This document shows, one piece after another, positions 49,986 through 62,217 of a DNA stretch of 64,000 bases. The DNA comes from Druceiella hillmani (lineage: Eukaryota > Arthropoda > Insecta > Lepidoptera > Hepialidae), in contig JAYKKI010000004.1 of NCBI GenBank assembly GCA_039881145.1, positions 46,348,001 through 46,412,000 of the forward strand, in the 5' to 3' direction. How positions within the stretch are numbered: position 1 is the first letter of the stretch; the number at the start of each line of letters is the position of its first letter. Below the pieces are notes generated by a model, which made no database searches, was not told where the DNA came from, and saw only the letters and a program-made list of their open reading frames with translations. Position numbers and translations under genes: made by a program.

Positions 49986-51287
49986 AACTAAAAAAATGTG
50001 AAGTATATTTTTATAATGATTGAGATAATACTTCTAAATCTTTTAAAAATCATAATTTCAGGACCACTGGAGGACAGCTGTTACAACAACACTTTCGAGT
50101 AAAATTTCTAGTATGTGATGCCGACATGCAAATAAAATCAGTTCCTTTTACATTTTCTGTTCTAGAAGAACACATGCTCCGTTTATTCGTCCTGTATTAG
50201 ACGCTGTTGTATCAAAACACATACATTTTATTTCATCATATAAATTCCACGATAAAATAGTCTCGAAAATAGGAGAAGCCGTTGTTTTTTCCTTTCCATT
50301 TGGTAGCTTGGGAAGCTTGGTCGAGAGCTGGTCGACTCCCTTTTCAGATACCAAGATTAGTAGACGATCTACTATTTCGTGACCGGTTATGTCCTCCAGC
50401 ATCTTTCCATCTCAGTGCACAGTAAGAATATTTAGTGGTTGGAAAGTATAATTTTGGCTTTAATAGACTCAGTAATCTGTTTTCTAATATCCATTCTTTG
50501 GCGACGTATATATGAATTGCTAACGTTATATTGAAATACGTCACAGCCCAGACGTTTGGGTGAAGGAGCCAAAACAATAGTTGCTTTTTGGTCAGTCAAC
50601 TTAGCGACATCAAGAATAGTAGCTAAACTAGAATCTAAAATTGTTTTTTGGCCTCGTTTCTGTGGTGTAGAAAAACCATAGCTTGAATAGGGCCCTGGCT
50701 GATGAGATATAGGATGACTTTGACTTATATCTCTATCACTTTCATTCCCTGCAGAAATAACTGAAGAAGATAGTAAATAACATTTCTCATGTAATTTCTT
50801 CATTGCTTCTTTTTCCTTTTCTATCAACTTTTGCAACTTGGCTTCTTTTTGTAAATTTTTTTTAAGTTTTTTCGCATGGTTTCTATCGATATTACCAATT
50901 TTTCCTGGACAACTCACTTCTCTTTGTCTTAAAAGAAATTGCTTATCTTCTTCAATAGTTATCATATTAAGGGCATTTGAGTGAGCAATTTCAAACAAAA
51001 CATTTAAATTTGATTGCCATTTGTTTTCTTTTTCTTTTATTGCTGCTGAGCGTTCTGCTTTATTTTCTTTATTTCTTTTAAATTCTGCCATTCTTTGAAA
51101 TATAATTCTGAAGTACTTTTGTGATAACATGTTGTTTTTCTTTGGTAGGAATAATTACTTTTTGCCGTAGTGTCATCACATCACTTGCTGTTAATGACGC
51201 TGATACTCTATTTGTGTTGTTCATTACGTTTTTATAATAAAATAATAAACACATAACTTCTTTCACTGACGATAATTTTGTTTGCAC
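49986..51287 (-). pseudogene. Transposase-like protein of an arthropod-expanded family (CFDTTASNTGR motif)
   Basis: The start is near 51287-51255 with VMCLLFYYKNVMNNTNRVSA, then a frame change into a 232-codon run containing FEIAHSNALNMITIEEDKQF and a Lys-rich coiled region (about 50890-50780). After further frame changes come FPTTKYSYCALRW, MLEDITGHEIVDRLLILVSE, VDQLSTKLPKLPNGKEK and MCFDTTASNTGRINGACVLL. It continues past a stop with FACRHHILEI and SGPEIMIFKRFRS to about 49990. From memory this family occurs in many copies in arthropods and Hydra; it is probably a DNA-transposon protein with an RNase H-like core, where CFDTTASNTG would hold a catalytic Asp and CRHH a metal or core site. At least three frame breaks make it a pseudogene. 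Confidence 0.7.
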
Positions 51288-51775
51288 CTATTCGGAACGA
51301 GATTGTCCAATTAACCATATTTCAGTCCTTTTTCGTATTTTTATAATATTCGATGTCATTTTATAAATACAAATACGAGAATAAAGCTAAAGTAATCACG
51401 TTTACAATCATACACAATCACTATGACTCCCAACGATGGCGTCACTGGATAAGTGTATAAAAGAGCAATGGATTGTTTATAATAACTAAATTGTGGATAT
51501 CTACAGAGAGCACTGAGGTGCCGACGAAGTGAGTAAATAAAGAACTGTTCACGTTAGCAACTAAATATCGTCATCAAAATTGTATAAGTAAACCATAGCC
51601 TACATCGCAATAAGTTCTAATTTTAAGGTAATTCTTTAAAATCTTATGAGGCGGTAGCGACCCTTAAATATTAATTAAAAAATCCAAAATTTAAAACGAA
51701 TCATTATTTTGGTAGATAGAATCATATTATGGGTTGAGAGTTAAAACAATTAAAACTTGAAATTTATGAATCACC

Positions 51776-51825
<50 letters not shown>

Positions 51826-54239
51826 TTCAACTTCACATTTCGGTCAGTCTTAATACTTTTAGCAAATCACCATAGATGGTTATTCTATTTGAGGTTACGC
51901 TAGTTTGAATTTTACTGGGATTAAGCATTACTTTTTAGATCTCCAATTTTGTAATTTGTTTAACTATTTTATTTTATTTTGTAAATTCTTAAATGTACAC
52001 AACATCATTACCTGATTTTTAGTGTTAACATTGTAATGAACCCATTATTTTTGACTGTTTAACATTACTGCGGCAATGCGTCTGCATGGCAGAATAAAGT
52101 TAATATTTTGTGGAAATAAAAGTGTATCCTGCCTAAAACATAAATGTGAAAAGAGGAGCAATTTTCCTTGAGATTTTACATCATATTAGCAGAAAAAGTG
52201 TTAAAATCAGAATATCTACTAATTTCCAATATTTTCTTTATTGGTGGAAGAATTAAGTTGAAATTTAAAAAACGCGCATCTTTTAAATTACTTTTACCAT
52301 TGTTAAGTTTTTAACCTGACATTTCTGTTTAAATTTGGAAAATTTCTGTAAGCGAATAAAATATACTGCGGGGACAGAAACTTACTTAGTACAAATATGG
52401 AGTGCATGTACATAAAATTTTAACTTCATATCCAAACAGACTGATTTCTGATACCTCAATATGGTCATGAGTTACAGTGGGGTTAAAATTGTCTCCACAT
52501 TTTTTGTAATACACAAACAGTGTACGCATGACTATCTAGAACTTGGACATGACCATCTCAACTAGACATAAATCGCAAGGAGTTTTTTAAATAAAAATTC
52601 ACAGTTCAGTTTAAAAAATGATAGACTATAGTAGTCTATTGTGTTGTTTATTTGTGCAATGTGATATGGATTTTACTTAATGTCAATTTTGAATTTTCCA
52701 GAAGATTGAAATGATTTTTGGATGAAAATAGCATGTTTTATCAGTGCAAGTGGTAATTCATTGTCACTGTATACTCAGACTAAAAGGAATATGAGGGGTG
52801 TATATAAACAACTGGAAACCTGTCAAATTCTATAATTGATTACCATGAAATTTTCTATTTTAAATAATATATCATGAAAATATCGGTTAAACAAAACTTT
52901 TAAGGAAGACATTATAAATTGAGTTTAAAAATTGAGCGAGACGTAAGTTTCATAATTTATCGATAGAGACATCTTTCTACCTCATTCACACTTGTGGAGT
53001 ACAAGAAATATTACTAATTTATGCATCGTTAAATGATTATCACTCTTTTATAAATGTTAAATATAAACATTCGTAACTTTGTAAGTTATTAATGTGTGTC
53101 CATATTTTTTTGCTCCTAATAAGCTTGTGTCTTGATATAATAATTTTAAAAATAAAAAATATATTCAAATACCGCATTATTCATTATTAACCTTTCCCTA
53201 ATACATTGGAAATATTAATATTTTGACGCCTGTTAACAATTAAAACCAGGCAGAAAAATAATTATATAAATCATCAATGTTATTGATATTGTCCTCTGTA
53301 CTGTTTCGTGCAAAGTGACACTTTCTGGCGAACATGTGTCAACACATCTTTTAACTTCGCAGTGTCTGATCTATTCCAATGCAGAAAGACGTTAAAGTAG
53401 AGAAAGCTGAGTTGCAGCACAATGTAATTTATTATGCCACAAATGAAATAGCTTCGTTTCTACAACTTTTATGTTCAAATTATTTTTAATGGTTTTCATT
53501 TATTCACAATTTATAAACAAATACCTTGGATTATTTTATTCAAAGTTTGGAAACTGGCAACTACATACTAAACAAATTCAATTATATCAAATTACGCCTC
53601 TTTAGTTACCACAGAAAAATATGCTTAAACCCCAAAAATTTGATGTAACCTATAAACTGCACAAATTTATTTGGAAAAAGAAAAGCGTCTTAGGCCAAGA
53701 TCATGTCATCCGTATTGTTATGATGTTCGGTTGGATCCTACAGATTTCCGCTTTTATGCTTACATTGTCAATGATTTACCATCCAGCTTAACGAAATTAG
53801 TTTAAGGTTGAGAAAGAGCGATCAAAATTACTACATTAACTAAAAGTATTTTCACTGTAGTAGTCACCTATTGATAATTCAGATCTTCAATATAAAAACA
53901 ACTGTACACTAACAATATAAATAAGATTTAACGGGAAAATATTGCAAGGAGTCCTTTCTTATGCTGTCTATTAAATAATATTACGAGTCACAAGGTGGAA
54001 GTAAAACTAACGGCATCCAGGATTGCGATTTACATATGTGAGGATTGCTTGAATTTTTAATGCTAGTACCAAGTTGGAAATCATAGCACTCAGTACTGAC
54101 TTATGTTCGTCAATAGACGTATCGCTATAATACAAATACATCAGTTTTTTCGGCTTAAAGCAACTGCTTAAAATTATGCATATGGTATTCAATCGGAAAC
54201 CAATGTATTTCTATTACGTAAATAAAATCTCATTATATG
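51288..54239. other. AT-rich DNA, no gene recognised
   Basis: Includes a (TA)n run at 51778-51824. No open frame with domain content was seen, and no inverted partner for the pseudogene's other flank. Confidence 0.5.
51778..51824. repeat. (TA)n microsatellite
   Basis: About 47 bases of alternating TA with one G. Confidence 0.93.
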
Positions 54240-54480
54240 GATCAATTTATTATCCGTTCTTCTGTCTTTCTGTCAAAGCCCTTTTTCTCAGGAAAGGCTT
54301 GAGATATTAAGTTAAAATTACCTACTTACGGTCCCCACGTTATTATAAAAATTTCAAGTCTTTTGATTCACGCAACAAAATATATGACCCTTTAATAAAA
54401 ATTTCTTTGTTATTTATAATGCCATCAAAATTTCTAGGGTACTTTCGGTCGGCGAAAATCTTGAAAGTCTACATAATAGA
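54240..54480 (+). repeat. Relic of a dispersed arthropod repeat (CTGTC...AGGGTACTT type)
   Basis: TATCCGTTCTTCTGTCTTTC, TGTCAAAGCCCTTTTTCTCA, GGAAAGGCTTGAGATATTAA, TACGGTCCCC and later TCTAGGGTACTTTCGGTCGG appear in the same order and spacing as a repeat I recall from insect genomes (CCGTCTGTCTGTCAAGGCCC... then GGGTACTTCCCGTTGA). It is the best-preserved relic of that type in this window. Confidence 0.6.
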
Positions 54481-54687
54481 AAATGTTTTAGCAAAAGTGA
54501 ACGAAAAAACCAAAAAAAAAGCAAATATTTATAATTCCATGTGGAAGTACAAATTTTTATAATTAGTATGTTTTTAATGTGTAACGTTATTTCTTTATAA
54601 ATGCCTAAAAGTGTACTAAACCCTGGTAATATATGTTCTACCTCATGCTTAACAGGTAAATAATATTTAAAAATATGAAGCAACAAC

Positions 54688-54889
54688 AAGTTGCATTTCT
54701 AGGAATTTGATTAAATTTGATCTATCTATGCAGCTCTGGTTTTATAAAACACAAGTTGCATGGACAGATCAAATTAGGTAAAATTTCCCGGAATTTCTTT
54801 AATTTGATCTATCGATTCAACTCTTGTTTTATAAAACAAGCGTTACATTGATGGATCAAATTAAATACAATTTTCTGAAAATGCAACTT
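54688..54889. repeat. Palindrome built from two 62-bp palindromes
   Basis: Unit 1 (54714-54775) and unit 2 (54801-54862) are each 62 bp. Each begins AATTTGATCTATC, ends GATCAAATT and has the exact 12-bp palindrome GTTTTATAAAAC at its centre. The units are 87 bp apart. Around them AAGTTGCATTT (54688-54698) and AAATGCAACTT (54879-54889) form outer arms, and the linker is itself nearly symmetric (GATCAAATT...AATTTGATC). It can be read as a tandem dimer of an 87-bp unit or as one nested foldback. No coding content. Confidence 0.9.
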
Positions 54890-55278
54890 CGTGAGATGAC
54901 ACAAGTTTTTGTTAGTATTTTGTATAATATTCAGTAGACACATCCTGGGAGACGATGCGTAATAATACAGACGGTCAGGTGATATTGTCGAGGAATTGCC
55001 AACTTACTAAACTAGAATATTTCACTTAAGGACAATCTGAGGACGGTTAAAATGGCTCGTAATTTCCACATTAAACTTTAATTTCCTTCATCTTATATTA
55101 TATTCATCTTATATTATAACATTATTTTTATTCAAAGTTACCATTTTAATTCTTCGCTTCTTTATTCAGTTTTATTGGTTTTAAACTTGAAATAAAAGAG
55201 AAATTGGGTAAAATTATGTTAAACTCAATTTTTATGATAAGAAATTTGAATAAAAAAAAATTAATGACAAATATAGTC

Positions 55279-55532
55279 ATTCACAATTAAATGAAACTAC
55301 GTGATGTAGTATTATTTCTACTTTCTTTAATTTCTTTACCACGACCTAGGTTTCGTTGTATTACAACATCTTCAGGTATTACAACATCTTCAGGGATATT
55401 AGCAAAGATTTTTGGAATCTTTGCTAATATCCCACCTGAAGATGTTGTAATACAATGAAACCTAGGTCGTGGTAAAGAAATTAAAGAAAGTAGAAATAAT
55501 ACTACATCACGTAGTTTCATTTAATTGTGAAT
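55279..55532. repeat. 254-bp near-perfect foldback palindrome
   Basis: The left arm 55279-55410 and the right arm 55416-55532 meet at a 5-base loop (TTTGG). The arms agree at almost every position over about 115 bp (for example TTTACCACGACCTAGGTTTC and its complement). Differences are one substitution (CGTTG versus CATTG) and a short duplicated CAACATCTTCAGGTATTA in the left arm only. The 77-codon frame on the minus strand is a by-product. Such a structure can form a long dsRNA or a cruciform. Confidence 0.95.
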
Positions 55533-58178
55533 AATGAATTTCTACAAAATTAACGCCAAATATATTCAAAATATAGTCATAGTATTTTCCATTTATTCCA
55601 ATATTACTAATATTAATAGATATGAATGAGTTGTCCAGCATGTTCATTGATTTCCGACATACGACGTAAAACTATAAAACTCGTGTGTTTCAGTAAATGG
55701 ATCTACTTAACCTTCCACGCATTAAAAAGACAATACAGTAAAATATCAAGGCAGATATCATATTTCACCGTGTGAAAGCCCTAACATTGTTTATTCTCTT
55801 ATAAGAGATAGAAAGAATATGGCAATCCACAATAATAATGAGGTCTAAGAATAGAAAAGAATAAAAATTAGCCCACTTTTCTCGAAATTTGTCAGACTAA
55901 TTGTAACACCGGAAATATTCAACGTAAACTGTCACTGATATTTTGAATTTACCTAAATGTACTGAATATCTTATCAACGTTAAACAGAGCTGTTACAATT
56001 ACATATTTTGTTGTCAATTACATCTCTGCCTATACTCAATCAATTTGGTCGGCCACAAACATTGATTGAATATTTACATCCGAATGCCATACTTCTCTCG
56101 TACTATTTATTGATCATCCATAGTTTACCATAAAGATTTTACCCAAGATTTTATTAGTATTTTTAAAGAAAACAGTGCTCTTATGTGAATAATTCCAGAT
56201 TAAAATCAACGTTCTTTAAATCATTTTAATGTTTAGTCCAGATACCTGCAGGCTTTATTTTCATTAAAACTAATGATAAATGCTCAAGGAAAATAAGGTC
56301 AAAATTAAATATGGAACGGTACCAAATTTAATTACAGCACATGACTGAGTAAATTATGATTAATAAAGCACACGTTCATTCACATTCCCGTTGCTAAAAG
56401 AAAATATTATATAATATAAAAAATGCATACTAAATTTATCACCAGCAATAAGGTTTTAAGCTCTGGATTTCAGTCTTACGTCCCATTATATAAACTAAAA
56501 ATGTTAGCAAAGATTAAACAACTCACTTATAATAAAGACCTTTCATTTATTACGTAAAAAAAATCGTTTCACTTTCATACCCCACCCTTAGTCTTCAATA
56601 AACTTTAATTACAAAAAAATTCAAGAATTTAATTTGTTAAAGTATATAAGTTAACTTGAAATTTTATGTATTTGCAAACTAATTTGCTCCAGTGTAGTTT
56701 CTCCATCGTCACTCCTAATTCCATATATATTCTTATATACTCATCTATTTATGCGAATCTTCCAAATCATATTTTTTAATTATTATCAAACTATTCAGAT
56801 TTGGAACACCACTACCAACCTAAGTATTTGACCCCAATCTCGCGTCCTCTATTACTATTACAGAACTCACATCAGAAGTATTGAAGAAACTTGAAAACCT
56901 TGGAAACCTGTAAATAAATATTGACTACACATTACTAAGGACCTATTTGGTGGTATGAAATTTAAAATAACGAAAGGCCCATCGACAAAATAGTATCGCC
57001 CATTTCTGATCTACGCACACACACTCAATCCTGGATATTGGGCAAAATATCAATATAAATAAATTCTTCCTAACGTCATACTATTTTAGAAACAGGTACC
57101 CAGCTCTATCCAAAATTCAATAAATCTACTATTACGAGTACATGAGACCACAAGTTAATGCAGAATGATGATTTTAACTGAAATACGTATGGTTATATGC
57201 ATCAAAAACACGATTATATTTTACAAACACAAATATTTTAAATAGTATACTTATTCAATACGAATTGAATTCACACAACTAGGGCTTTGTAAATGCGTCG
57301 ATGCGTATGAAATTGGACATAGCTATTTTAGAATTAATAGTATTTTTATTTAACTGTTAATAATAATTTGTGTTTTTTTCTCTGTGTAAATATATTGCCC
57401 AATATATATTTTACAGGCGCAAGAAAATAACCAGATTTTTAAATAACATGTAACTTTATATCGCGTTACTTTACTACTTCAAATTGACCGAAATTATTTT
57501 GCATTGAAGTACTTGCTAAATGTCGTTTTTTTTAGATTTTTGATATAATTGAACAAAGAGCAGAGACAATGGGCACCCTGCGCAATAAGTTGGGAACCCA
57601 TATCTCGCAAAAAGATATTATATCAGATAATGTACCTAGATATTTTTATTGCCTTTTAAAAGGTCTCTGCAACAACACCCTCAATCAGGTTCGTTAAAAA
57701 TAAAGTTTCTTTGAAAAAGACGGAGCTCTGTTAGCGTTTCTATTGTCATTTAAACCAATTTAAATATAAATATTAAATACAAAATCACTAAGACTTGAGG
57801 GCTGGGGCTGGTACAGCACAAAAAAACTTGTCTTACCCCTTATTTCCCTGGCGTCAAATCAAATTACAATCCTATTAAACCAAAATAAACTAAAATTGCA
57901 TCATGATTATCTTAATTATGTAATCATAATTAATTATGCCGGCGATTTAGTTTCCTTTCAAGAGGAAGTGGGTCATTGATTTTTTTTTCATACCTTTTTG
58001 CCATTCTTCTGTTTTAGTTTTTTTTTTATTTTTCACTTAAATGTTTTTTATTACATTTATTAATTTTTATTGAATTATTACTCTGGACCAATCAAAGTAC
58101 AGTTACCCATGATAAAATAACTTTAAGCCCACGACAATTACAATTATTCTGAAAGATTGTTGCTTTCATTTATTTATT
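55533..58178. other. AT-rich DNA, no gene recognised
   Basis: No coding frame with domain content and no notable repeat were seen. Confidence 0.5.
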
Positions 58179-58343
58179 ATGACAGCAAATTATGTTTTCA
58201 CTGGGAACTGCAACCTCTTTAAAGCAAATGGTACATTGGTGGGAATTATTGGGATACCAGGAATATATGTTTTGCGAACACCCGCAGCTCGGCCCACCAA
58301 TGCTCTCCGCGGCAATGCTCTCTTTGACCGACAGCAGTGGTAA
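58179..58343 (+). CDS. Possible 54-codon ORF in a GC-rich island, unrecognised
   Basis: It runs from ATG 58179 to TAA 58341-58343. Parts read TGNCNLFKANGTLVGIIGIP and TPAARPTNALRGNALFDRQQ. The island (about 58240-58365) is much richer in G+C than its surroundings, and the frame has a balanced composition with G, A, P and R. A 64-codon frame in another phase (58192-58386) overlaps it, so the correct frame is unclear. AATGCTCTC occurs twice (about 58299 and 58314). It may be an exon, a recent gene fragment or a transposon piece. Confidence 0.25.
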   Translation: MTANYVFTGNCNLFKANGTLVGIIGIPGIYVLRTPAARPTNALRGNALFDRQQW

Positions 58344-61300
58344 CCAATTTGGCGAGGCGCAATTTACAAGCAGTCGAATGTATTAATGACGAAAGGTGGA
58401 ATGTTGGTAGGCAAAGGGTAAATTTTTAGATGATTTTAGTTCACATAAGAAAGAAGTAATTTTGAATATAATTCGCCAATCAATATACACCACAAAGACC
58501 AGTTTTTCGAAACACTTGATCTGTCCTTCTCAAATAATTTCGAAATGTATAATAATAATTTCATGTTTTTTCTTAATACTTGGCGTTTTTTCTCTGACTT
58601 TTGTTATTTCAACCCCTTTTTTAGCAACTCCATAAAACTCGACCTACGTTCGAACACAGGATATGATCTACGCAAAGGAGAAGGATATTTAAAACTGATT
58701 ATTCATTCAAATTGATTATTCATAAATTGGCTATAGCTTTATTTGCTCGGACACTAAAGAATTAAAATAAATTTTGTGTCACCACGACATCTTTTTTTCA
58801 ATAAACGCTCAAATGGCAATTAGGCCCTCAAATTATAAATTAACAACATTTTTAAAAAAATCTGAATTTTTTTGTTACGTTTGATATAAACTTTAACGGC
58901 GAAAAGATAATTAAGCTTTTAAACGTCAATAGAATTTAACATTAAACTTAAAATAGCCTTCATTTTTAGCGTCAGAAAAATCGAACTTAACAGTTTTAAA
59001 TTCAAAATTGTGATCTTTTCCACGATGGTTAACCAAGATTTTTAACCAAGATGGTTAATTTAAACGTCAATCCTTATCAGATAGCAGTTATAAATAAAAA
59101 TTATACATATTTTCCCGTAACAAAGGCATTGCATTAAATGTACGATATACTTACATAGATTGCAGTACCCACGTACAAGCAACAACAGAAGCCTTGCAAG
59201 AAATGTAATTCCACCATTAAACCCATAGTTTTTGAATATTGGCAGGAAGCAACATCACTTTCCATATCAGTCAACTGGGAAACTTTTGTTTTACTATTTA
59301 ACTATGTCGGTACAATGACATGCCTTAGTAGATTGGATAAAGAATAATTGTTATAATAAAAGGTAATCGAGTTGTTTTCGAAAATATTACAATTAACTTT
59401 ATTTTCCGAATAAATGGCTGATAAAAGAATGTTAGATGAATTTTCAAATCAAAAGCATAATTTTTGTGTCTCATATGTAGACGCTCAAATAAATTTATGG
59501 GATATAATGAGGAGCATTATTCCACTAATTTTATGAGGATTATTGTTTCATTTTCAACATACACGACCAAATATCAACTTGCAATTTTTGTAATTCGAAT
59601 GCAGACATTACTTAATTTGGCCTATGCCGCATTAATAAATTTATACTACGCTCAGTCGATCGGTTATGCACAAGTACACAAGAAAGGGAGGCAGTGACGT
59701 GTCACGTACCCGAGAAGGCGTACCAATAAGAAAATAACCCGAATGGCCCAAGCGCGCTTTTAATTTCAAATTTTACGATTCTTAATCAAAGGAATTATGT
59801 TGACTTTCGCTTCATGTTGAGATAATTCTTGTATTCCTTTAGAATTTTTGAGCAGTCGATTCTATAAACATTTACTGTTTTGCTCTTAGTAATAACATAA
59901 TAAGTTTGTCTTGGTGTTAACAGCATTCGTCTTTTTCTTTTTTGATTTTGAACAGTTTATGGATTACATAAAATTTTTGTTGTTACAGTTCTTATAAGTT
60001 CAGTTCTCATAAGTACAGTGTGCATTCGTTTTAAATGACGTATAAAAATTTATATATTCCTTAAAATACATTTACACTTTACATTTTTATTAGTAAAAGA
60101 GAAAAGTATTAGAATACGAACACAAAACTGAAATTTTAAAACTAGTCAACCTACAAAAATGCTAAACTTTTGTATTGACCTATTAGAAGGAACTTCATGA
60201 GAAAATATCTAGCTAAAAAGGTAAATACAAATCTATAATTGATAAATGTAATAATACGTAAGATAAGAGATTATTTCAGCAATCATCCATTTATATCCAT
60301 AAGCATTGAACGCCATAATATATCAGGTTTATCGTCTTAACAAAAGACTAATTAATTTCTTTAAAACTGTCTACAGCGGACCCTATTATTTTGAAACAAA
60401 TTTAACTAAATACACCATTTTTCAAAAACATTAATATTCTTTTCTTGTACATCATGGTTTTCTATACTGACCCTTATAAAAATTTAATTTATAACCAACC
60501 TAAATATCTCGTAATCTAGTTTCAAAGGTCTGTTATGAGGTTGTCTAGATTTTAGAAATTTGAATGGGAGAATATGAGATAATAACATCCCCTATTAAAT
60601 ATTAACAAATTTATGCCAAAATTTAACACAATAATAAAAGTTGAAACATTTTACAATATATTTAAAAAAAATCGAAAAACAAAAATTTGCAATTATGAAA
60701 GACATAAAAAGTAATCAGATTATGTTTTAGATAAATTCGAATTTAACCTGGTTGTTACTATGAATCTGAAAAAAATTTAAAAGAAAGTTGAGGAATATAA
60801 AAGAACTTGAGGAGAATTCGAAATAGAAGAAGTAGAATATATTTTAGGGTTACATGTTATAATCATGGTAAACATTGTAATCCATCTCCCATGCAATATG
60901 ATTCCTTAGAGAAACATGACAAATAGGAAATGAATGATACATATATTTGTTATGCTACGAAATCAGAGGATATAGTTAGAATCACAAAAATTTAATACTT
61001 CGAAAAACGTTGATACTTCATAAAATTTTACGGCAATAGGTGTACTAGCTTCTACATCTTCATTAATAAATACAAAAGATTGCTTATACAGATTGTAACA
61101 ATTTATATTTCATTCAAATTTTCTGTACTTTTATTGAAAACCCTTACCTACTCTGCATATTACTTCTTTCTTTCAAGTTAATTACCATAAACCCACCTTT
61201 CAATTATAAATATCAAATGTAGCACTTGATTACCTACCGTACAGCTCTGTATCATTAGCGAAATAGTTTTTGTGTTTTTCTTGAATTAGGGGGTACTTAC

Positions 61301-61929
61301 TCTACACATTTTCTACTAACAGACTTTCATATAATTTATTTATGTAAATACATACCTGCGCCCATTTACTCACAAATATTTCTTTCATCTACTTTTAATA
61401 TAAGCCACACTGCATGGATATTAAATACCGTTAATGCGTAAGAACACATGCTCAGCTTTAGGTTAACAACTGAATAACCTCGATATAACAATTTAAGCAT
61501 CTGAAATCTATTTTACTTTCGACAACTAAAAAAATCTTCAAGTCGTCTATGAATAAGACCCAGTATACCAGAATTGCGAATAGCAAAGATCCGAGATCTC
61601 AGTAATGAGTTAATGTAATTATATATAATGAGCATATAATTATACAGATTAATTACCGATTTCGTGAAATAATATTCACACGCATAATGTTTTGATTTGG
61701 TACGTGTTGCTTTTTTTTCACTAAACATAAAGTGGAGAAAGGTAGTAGTGGAAGTGGGAATTACACTTCATCGAGATTCTAAAAGTATTTTTAGCCAAAT
61801 TTTGGTAAGAAAATTTAACAATTTACCAGACGTAACAAAGAGGAAAGTTTTACTTGTTCGTTTGTTTTTTATGGCTCGGTACAAAAATACTTATCTGATT
61901 GACATAAAACTTTTACTAACGTAAATAAA
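58344..61929. other. AT-rich DNA, no gene recognised
   Basis: Minor patterns: CTGATTATTCATTCAAATTG followed by a similar word (58696-58735), GATGGTTAACCAAGATTTTTAA doubled near 59024, and GCAGTGACGTGTCACGTACC at 59691. Open frames have no domains. Confidence 0.5.
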
Positions 61930-62016
61930 ACTTAACTATTGGTTTTGTAATAAAAGCGATTAAAGCAAAATGTGGCACATTTTATTCGGACAAAGGCGAG
62001 GCGAGCAGCTAGTTTT
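61930..62016 (-). mobile_element. SINE/RTE-like head fragment, minus strand
   Basis: Read on the minus strand from about 62015 it starts ACTAGCTGCTCGCCTCGCCT and continues TTGTCCGAATAAAATG. This is again the ACTAGCTG-TxGCCxCGxCTT pattern of SINE/RTE heads seen at 34300. The upstream 75-codon plus frame (61697-61924) may be element-derived, but I recognise no domain. Confidence 0.5.
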
Positions 62017-62152
62017 AAAATAAATTTTGTTCTGTCATTTTATTACGTCCTCTTTTAAACTTTTAGCACTTGCCTATAATTAAATTACAGTTATCGGCAC
62101 ATTTTAGATTTTGGAAAAGTATCGTATTCATTGACAATAATTTAGTCTATCA

Positions 62153-62154
<2 letters not shown>

Positions 62155-62215
<61 letters not shown>
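62155..62215. repeat. (TA)n microsatellite
   Basis: About 60 bases of alternating TA. Confidence 0.95.

Positions 62216-62217
<2 letters not shown>

Noticed and set aside
55279..55532. Hammerhead ribozyme in the palindrome (CTGAAGATG...GAAAC)
   Set aside because: The conserved CTGATGA core is not present; CTGAAGATG does not satisfy it.
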